In this document: one piece after another, positions 60,001 to 64,000 of the stretch
How the letters are laid out: each line of letters opens with the position of its first letter
How positions within the stretch are numbered: the stretch's first letter is position 1
Assembly: GCF_900109075.1 (NCBI RefSeq)
Contig: NZ_FNYS01000014.1
Location: 1-64,000, forward strand
Direction: 5' to 3'
Origin: Myroides marinus
Lineage (GTDB): Bacteria > Bacteroidota > Bacteroidia > Flavobacteriales > Flavobacteriaceae
Length of the DNA: 64,000 bases
Notes under the pieces: generated by a model
The model's input: only the letters and a program-made list of their open reading frames with translations
What the model was told of the DNA's origin: nothing
The model's database searches: none
Position numbers and translations under genes: made by a program

Positions 60001-60055
60001 TCTTAAAGATGTTATACAACCTATACTTACATTCTCACTTAACGCTACATTCTGA
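57035..60055 (+). CDS. SusC/RagA-family TonB-linked outer-membrane protein
   Basis: This is a 1006-residue SusC-type transporter with a signal peptide (about residues 1-24) and an N-terminal carboxypeptidase-like domain. The plug carries LFVMDGIIISTE and VLKDAPATALYGIKAANGVIELTS, a variant of the SusC signature (APATALYGIKAANG). The barrel ends ILTFSLNATF. It is unrelated in detail to the SusC at 30520. The next gene begins inside its stop codon (1-base overlap), so expression is coupled. Its ligand is unknown, but the operon carries an M16 protease rather than glycosidases, which suggests peptides. Confidence 0.95.
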   Translation: MLLTPPRAITSLVISLFCALGVYAQEPVFTGKILDLETKKGLDTAVITVLASGDTFFTNEKGEFAIPELYHSSVIISHYGYENLEMKLKKGTQTIYLLSNIKQLDEVVIRKSTNINDIDIRNTTGSVTTIDMTQLSQRSELDMAKLLQGQVAGLTVNYSGELGQKPEIRLRGNSSFNYKGSANEPLFVMDGIIISTETFMTLNPNDFSTIKVLKDAPATALYGIKAANGVIELTSKRGFDGKPVFSYSMKQGITFRGERPARMMGTTEKLAFEERIERTGSPGYTNSAKYINKMYANSPLLEQELAKGARVLDSLKQINTDWFKELIKPNHFQSYNLGVRGGTEKNTYFYSLNYSKQGGRIPGNDINQLTARANLDYNIAHNFRLSLNNSFGISTANTENGMGNDPTSLAFSLNPYETKESKNLFSQVGNRAYSDLINQYKEKTTTKRFSSSIVMHWDILPELSLSGVIGGDYSIAEKNKRILSTAYSQKDIPNNAKGYISEGDNKIFDFSSNIRANYQKQFGDHNIFFGLNMDYYTTQLKNITASGYGISDDVNSLSGINNGLISEYAPRVGGDKIKNAQLGFGTAMGYNYDNTYDFYASIKRDGSSQLPSNQRWNNAWSMGLGWTVSEYDFFKKQGILTSLKFKGSIGYTASMEGITPSAINITFANTNDFYGEYRLLQLRALPNKDLKPQQTYSTNISMDLGFVARFNLLINLYNNITKQSIMSSPIATSNGFNVFTKNIGELQNKGVEFVLSGDIIRLNDFRWNTAASLSYNNNMVKALYGTDRIYTSEDAKTPQYEVGKSLGIIYGIQDNGINPITGLPEYVDSYGNVIIVKDALQTSYYRNYGNTIAPYAGFFNNYISYKNWSLAVNINYGLGGKAIQSGMYVRDLASANQNALAGQLDNMWFEVGDENKTYPMKNMPEAIRTINAQPSSRKIYKTDYIKLNYIQLGYSITNNSFINKYFKSLQVNIQADNIYTHRFEKDKGSLKDVIQPILTFSLNATF

Positions 60056-61434
60056 TGATAAAATATATAATAACTGGACTAACAATACTCTCGCTCACAG
60101 CCTGTTCTTTAGACATAAAAAACGAACAAGAAATAACAGGAGATAATGTAATCAATACAACACAAAAGGCGATGTCTGTATTGGCTCAAGCATATCGTAC
60201 ACTACCTATAGATACTAAAACCTTCACTGTCTTAAGTGAAGATCTACAGCCTACTTATCTTATTGAATATAATAGTGATGATAAGTTATACTACAATTGG
60301 GAGGAGCGAACATTAAAAGTTCAAGCACAGTCATTATGGGATAGTTACTATAATACTATAGCACACTTAAATGTAATCATTAACACTGAACAAAATATCC
60401 AAGACAAAGGGAATGACTGGAACTATGTTAAAGGAAATGCTTTAGCACTAAAGGCATTTAGTTATTTTGAACTATTACAATTGTATAGTCCACGTTATAC
60501 GCCAGAATCACTAGGGGTGCTAAAAAAAGACAATCTTAACATAGAAAACAATAGTAGGCTAACTCAAATCGAATCTATAGAATACATCAACTCTATGCTT
60601 ACACAAGCCATAGAGTTAACAAAGAATTATCAAAGTCAACAAGTGTATTTTATCACGCTAAATACAATGCTACAATTAGAAGCCAAAATAGCTTTATACA
60701 CTAAGCAGTATGATAAATCAGAAGCACTTGCTAAAGCTATACTATCTAAGGCTAGTCCTCTGCCAACGTCTAAGGAAGAATACAGTGCTATATGGACTAA
60801 TAAAAACAATACTCCAACCAATCAGATTTATTGGGCATATGACTTCAATAAAAATCCAAATAATTACTTAGTAGATTCTGGAGCGAATGGAGATATTATG
60901 CAAATAAACTTCTTAAATAAATACACAGAATCAGATATCCGACATAGTGTATCTCAAATCTTTTATGAGATGAAAGGACAGGGTGGGGCTAATCAACCAA
61001 GAGCTCTACTAGGAAAATACAAAATAAACTATGCTGATAAAGAACAGAGAAAAATAGTTTTGGCACGAAATACAGAAACACACTTCATCTTAATAGAGAG
61101 TCTTGTCGAACAGAATAAACTAAAAGAAGCTACTGAACGTTTAAATGAGTTTTTAACTTCTGTACAGAGCGATTTGATAAATGAGAACCAAACACAACAA
61201 TCGCTAAGGCTTATATTCAGAGCAGAAAAACAAAAAGAATTCATAGGTGAACACATTAACTTCTTTGATCTAAAAAGATGGAACACTTCTATAACAAGAT
61301 ATCTACCTGATTCTAATAAAAAACTAAGCACTATAGAATCTTCTGATTATAGATGGACTTGGCCTATTCCGAATAGCGAAATAAGATACAACACTAATAT
61401 CACTCAGAATGAAGGGTGGCAAACTGTAGAATAA
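60055..61434 (+). CDS. SusD/RagB-family surface lipoprotein
   Basis: This is a 459-residue lipoprotein with signal and lipobox ILSLTAC (acylated Cys about residue 17). A helical TPR-like core is present (GNALALKAFSYFELLQLYSPRYTPES; LEAKIALYTKQYDKSEALAKAIL), then the SusD C-terminal pattern IFRAEKQKEFIGEHINFFDLKRW. It is shorter than canonical SusD. It overlaps the SusC stop by one base and the following lipoprotein start by one base, forming a translationally coupled series. Confidence 0.92.
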   Translation: MIKYIITGLTILSLTACSLDIKNEQEITGDNVINTTQKAMSVLAQAYRTLPIDTKTFTVLSEDLQPTYLIEYNSDDKLYYNWEERTLKVQAQSLWDSYYNTIAHLNVIINTEQNIQDKGNDWNYVKGNALALKAFSYFELLQLYSPRYTPESLGVLKKDNLNIENNSRLTQIESIEYINSMLTQAIELTKNYQSQQVYFITLNTMLQLEAKIALYTKQYDKSEALAKAILSKASPLPTSKEEYSAIWTNKNNTPTNQIYWAYDFNKNPNNYLVDSGANGDIMQINFLNKYTESDIRHSVSQIFYEMKGQGGANQPRALLGKYKINYADKEQRKIVLARNTETHFILIESLVEQNKLKEATERLNEFLTSVQSDLINENQTQQSLRLIFRAEKQKEFIGEHINFFDLKRWNTSITRYLPDSNKKLSTIESSDYRWTWPIPNSEIRYNTNITQNEGWQTVE

Positions 61435-62627
61435 TGACACTGAACATCAAAACACATTTACTATTCTTTATAACTCTTTTAAGTACATTAATAATTAGTT
61501 GTACAAAAGGGGATGATTTACAAGGTTATACAGGGGAAAATAAAATAGTACTCTTAAATGACAATGCTGCTTTTATGCAGGACAATGGTACTGATGAATT
61601 ACTAGTCAATGTGTATCTCGTAAATAGAGTTACAGAAGATATCACCTTAGAATTTGCTTTAGAAAACCATATCGTCAATCTACAGCCTATCGTAGTCATC
61701 GAAAACCCAGTTATCACATTTAAAGCTGGTGAAAAAAAAGGAGTACTTAAAATAAAGAGTACTTCTAGACAATTACTAGACAGTGAGCACAAAGTAACAC
61801 TTAAAATAATAAAGAACTCTAGTACACTACCTCTAGATAAAGACTACAACTTCTATGTAACTCCAATCAAAAAAACACAAGAACTAACAGATAAACAGAT
61901 AGAACTACTAGACGGATACAAACGAAAAGGACTAGACTTATATCCACTAATGGGAGAGATAGAAGTAGAAACTACAATCAACTTCCCAGGAGATTCTAAT
62001 CTACAGACAATGTATAAAGCATACACTTCTGTTATAAAAGGTTATACTAGTATTACTCTAAGTGACAAATCTACTCCTGATACACCAATACTTAAGATGA
62101 CTTCTAATCCTATGGGTATAGAAAGTTATCTATATCAATTATTTAGACTTGAAACAATAGACGATTTAGAATATTGGACTCAATATCCTAGTGCTCAAAA
62201 GATCATGTCTCTTATAAATCTAAGCTCTACCACAAAAGAGATATTTGAAGTAGAACTTGACGATATTAAAATTGATTTAAGCAGTAGACAAATCACCTAT
62301 ATTCACTATGATAAAAATGAATGGGGAGATGACATTAACACTATTCATTTTCAATTTAAATACAGTGCTTGGGATAGATTACAGAAACTAATAGATGAAG
62401 GAAATCCATTAGCTATAGAAAACATAGAAATGGGAGGCTCAGTAGATCCTAGTATGTATATTAACCAAACTAATATTACACATGATGACTTTGATAATAA
62501 TGGAGAGGGTGCCTGGAAAGAAACAACAGCTAAACTAGCTGATAACAAACTAAACTTCCAATTTATAATCTCTCATGCTAATGCTGGAGATTACATCTTA
62601 TTCAATGTAGAATACAAATTAAAATAA
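61434..62627 (+). CDS. Accessory surface lipoprotein of the SusCD operon
   Basis: This is a 397-residue lipoprotein. ATG at 61434 overlaps the SusD stop. The frame is open 18 bases upstream, but the ATG gives a proper lipobox (LLSTLIISC, Cys at residue 23). The first domain (about 30-135) looks like an Ig-type sandwich of the kind found at the N-terminus of surface-lipoprotein families of this phylum, followed by a larger beta-rich domain. I do not assign a family. Such proteins often bind ligand at the surface beside SusD. Its stop overlaps the M16 protease start by one base. Confidence 0.82.
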   Translation: MTLNIKTHLLFFITLLSTLIISCTKGDDLQGYTGENKIVLLNDNAAFMQDNGTDELLVNVYLVNRVTEDITLEFALENHIVNLQPIVVIENPVITFKAGEKKGVLKIKSTSRQLLDSEHKVTLKIIKNSSTLPLDKDYNFYVTPIKKTQELTDKQIELLDGYKRKGLDLYPLMGEIEVETTINFPGDSNLQTMYKAYTSVIKGYTSITLSDKSTPDTPILKMTSNPMGIESYLYQLFRLETIDDLEYWTQYPSAQKIMSLINLSSTTKEIFEVELDDIKIDLSSRQITYIHYDKNEWGDDINTIHFQFKYSAWDRLQKLIDEGNPLAIENIEMGGSVDPSMYINQTNITHDDFDNNGEGAWKETTAKLADNKLNFQFIISHANAGDYILFNVEYKLK

Positions 62628-64000
62628 TGAAACGTACTCAAATACTATATTTCTTTGCTTCAGTACTTTGTCCTCTGCTTGCAGTTGGGCAGAGTACTTT
62701 TTCTGATTTACCTAAAGCCGATAAAGCTATCTATGGTACCTTAGATAATGGTCTTAACTATATCATACACCCTATACCTCAACAAAAGACAGAATACAGA
62801 TTAGTCTTAAATGTAGGGTCACTACAAGAGCGAGATGATGAGAAGGGATTTGCACACTTCTTAGAGCACATGATATTTAATGGTAATGATGACTTCCCAG
62901 GTAGACAAGCTATCGATACACTACAGCGATTAGGCTATCAGTTCGGTAGAGATATCAATGCCTATACTACGTATGAGCGCACTGTATATGATCTCTCTTT
63001 ACTAGATATCAGACAGCAAGACTTAGCTATAAATATCTTAGGTAACTTCTTAGGTAAGTCACATCTAAACAAGGAAGGGATAGAGAAAGAGAGAAGAATA
63101 GTTATCCAAGAAATTAAAGACTTCGGGACAGAGCCCTTATTTAATCGTAAAAAACTAGAAAATACACCACATGCTAATAGGTTACCTATAGCCACTGAGT
63201 CAGATATACTGAATCTAGATCCTATCAAGCTTAAAGCATTCTATCAACGATGGTATAATCCTACTTTAGCGACTATCATCATCGTAGGAAATGTAAATAC
63301 AACAGAAGCAGTTGAGCAAATAAAGAAACACTTTGGTGCATTTAAAGGACAATCAAACCTAACTCGCACACAGAGCGAAAATACATTTAGCCCAACTTAT
63401 GCTGATAGACTTGAAGTTCAAAAAGACAGTAATGCTACTGCTAATAAATTGGAGATTATTAGATTTAGTGATGCTCCTTTCTTAGCTAACAAGGCTGATT
63501 ATAAACAACAAGTGATAGAACAGGTGTATAAGCTGTGGTTAAATCACAAACTTAGTCAAGCTAAGAGCCAAACTACTGCGCATAGCTTATGGTATCTACC
63601 AAATAAAAATGAGAATGCGTTAGAGCTTAAGGCGAAGACTAAAGAAGAGCTATACAGTGGTATTAATTTAACAGCTAGTGTATTAAATACAATGACTGTA
63701 AAGGGAATACATAATGAAGAATTAACTAGATTCAAACAGCACTTACTTAATCACTCTACTCCTACCACGGATGAGGATATCACTTATGTAACGAATGCTT
63801 ACGTAGATCAGGTAGTGGTAAATAGTCACTATATCTCTTCTGTAGATAGACATCGATTATTAGAAGAAGTACTCCCTGAAATTACACGTGAAGATATAAA
63901 CCAAAAACATACTGCTATCTGGGATACAAGTAAGGAGAACCTATACTTATTAACTGCTAATGATCGTTTATTTTCTATAGAGTCTGCTGAAGAATTAGAC
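62627..64000 (+). CDS. M16 family zinc metallopeptidase (pitrilysin-like), partial
   Basis: This is the N-terminal 458 residues of an exported insulinase-type peptidase, with the end beyond the window. A signal peptide (KRTQILYFFASVLCPLLAVGQ) precedes the inverted zinc motif HFLEH (H77, E80, H81). The further acidic pair lies in EKERRIVIQEIKD (E155, E162), with E162 placed to be the third ligand. FGRDINAYTTYERTVYDLSL is the family substrate-cavity block. It overlaps the lipoprotein stop by one base, and so is the fourth gene of the SusC operon. It probably degrades peptides brought in by SusC. No stop codon appears before the window ends. Confidence 0.92.
   Translation, partial: MKRTQILYFFASVLCPLLAVGQSTFSDLPKADKAIYGTLDNGLNYIIHPIPQQKTEYRLVLNVGSLQERDDEKGFAHFLEHMIFNGNDDFPGRQAIDTLQRLGYQFGRDINAYTTYERTVYDLSLLDIRQQDLAINILGNFLGKSHLNKEGIEKERRIVIQEIKDFGTEPLFNRKKLENTPHANRLPIATESDILNLDPIKLKAFYQRWYNPTLATIIIVGNVNTTEAVEQIKKHFGAFKGQSNLTRTQSENTFSPTYADRLEVQKDSNATANKLEIIRFSDAPFLANKADYKQQVIEQVYKLWLNHKLSQAKSQTTAHSLWYLPNKNENALELKAKTKEELYSGINLTASVLNTMTVKGIHNEELTRFKQHLLNHSTPTTDEDITYVTNAYVDQVVVNSHYISSVDRHRLLEEVLPEITREDINQKHTAIWDTSKENLYLLTANDRLFSIESAEELD

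Noticed and set aside
62962..63228. Minus-strand open frame of 88 codons
   Set aside because: It runs antisense to the M16 peptidase zinc-binding region. The plus-strand frame carries the catalytic motifs.

Overview
The window is AT-rich chromosomal DNA from a member of the Bacteroidota, most likely family Flavobacteriaceae and probably a Myroides-like genus (the genus is inferred from overall impression, not tested). Supporting signs are two SusC/SusD pairs, a TonB receptor with a carboxypeptidase-like N-terminal domain, an ExbB-ExbD-ExbD-TonB operon, LytS/LytTR signalling, and many promoters of the Bacteroidetes type (-7 box TAnnTTTG, often with TTG about 19-22 bases upstream) with no Shine-Dalgarno sequences. 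The first 157 bases are the 5' end of a 16S rRNA gene on the minus strand. It is followed upstream by a long gene-free region holding three tandem rRNA-type promoters. I see no tRNA, CRISPR array, insertion sequence or prophage.

Layout. 1-1380: rRNA 5' end, leader and promoters. 1384-10920: mixed single genes (a lipoprotein, a luciferase-like monooxygenase, a cupin, an exported class II cyclic-nucleotide phosphodiesterase-like enzyme, BrnQ, HxlR and AraC regulators, an FKBP isomerase and a NERD-helicase). 11188-17887: a four-gene minus-strand operon for a TonB receptor, a DUF4876-like lipoprotein, a DUF6850-like outer-membrane barrel and a di-haem cytochrome c peroxidase, probably metal-related uptake or redox at the cell surface. 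18295-21852: two DJ-1/PfpI proteins (one fused to an AraC domain) and a DHA2-type MFS exporter divergent from an HxlR regulator. 21931-25000: lipoprotein, two small unknown proteins and an FtsX/LolE-like permease. 25017-36123: NamZ muramidase, LytS-type kinase, exported zinc metalloprotease, SusC/SusD pair and LytTR regulator. 36230-41608: small proteins, YkgJ-like protein, methyltransferase, DUF2059, QueE, TPR protein and PstS-like lipoprotein. 41728-44951: ExbB/ExbD/ExbD/TonB energising complex. 45292-46842: HerA-like ATPase. 46886-51031: kynurenine 3-monooxygenase, a ureohydrolase and kynureninase. 51508-54911: QueA, AroA, MazG-like and Dtd. 55159-56490: exported amidohydrolase. 57035-64000: a tight SusC-SusD-lipoprotein-M16 protease operon running off the end.

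How the parts work together. Three outer-membrane uptake loci need proton-motive energy from an ExbB/ExbD/TonB complex, one set of which is also encoded here. Two of these loci carry zinc proteases, which suggests capture of proteins or peptides rather than glycans. The LytS kinase and LytTR regulator bracket the first protease/SusCD locus and may form a split two-component system controlling it. The kynurenine genes could supply 3-hydroxyanthranilate, while QueE and QueA both belong to tRNA queuosine synthesis. Convergent gene pairs are usually separated by one compact bidirectional terminator, several of which contain stop codons. Two copies of an 11-base tandem repeat element lie directly beside terminators.
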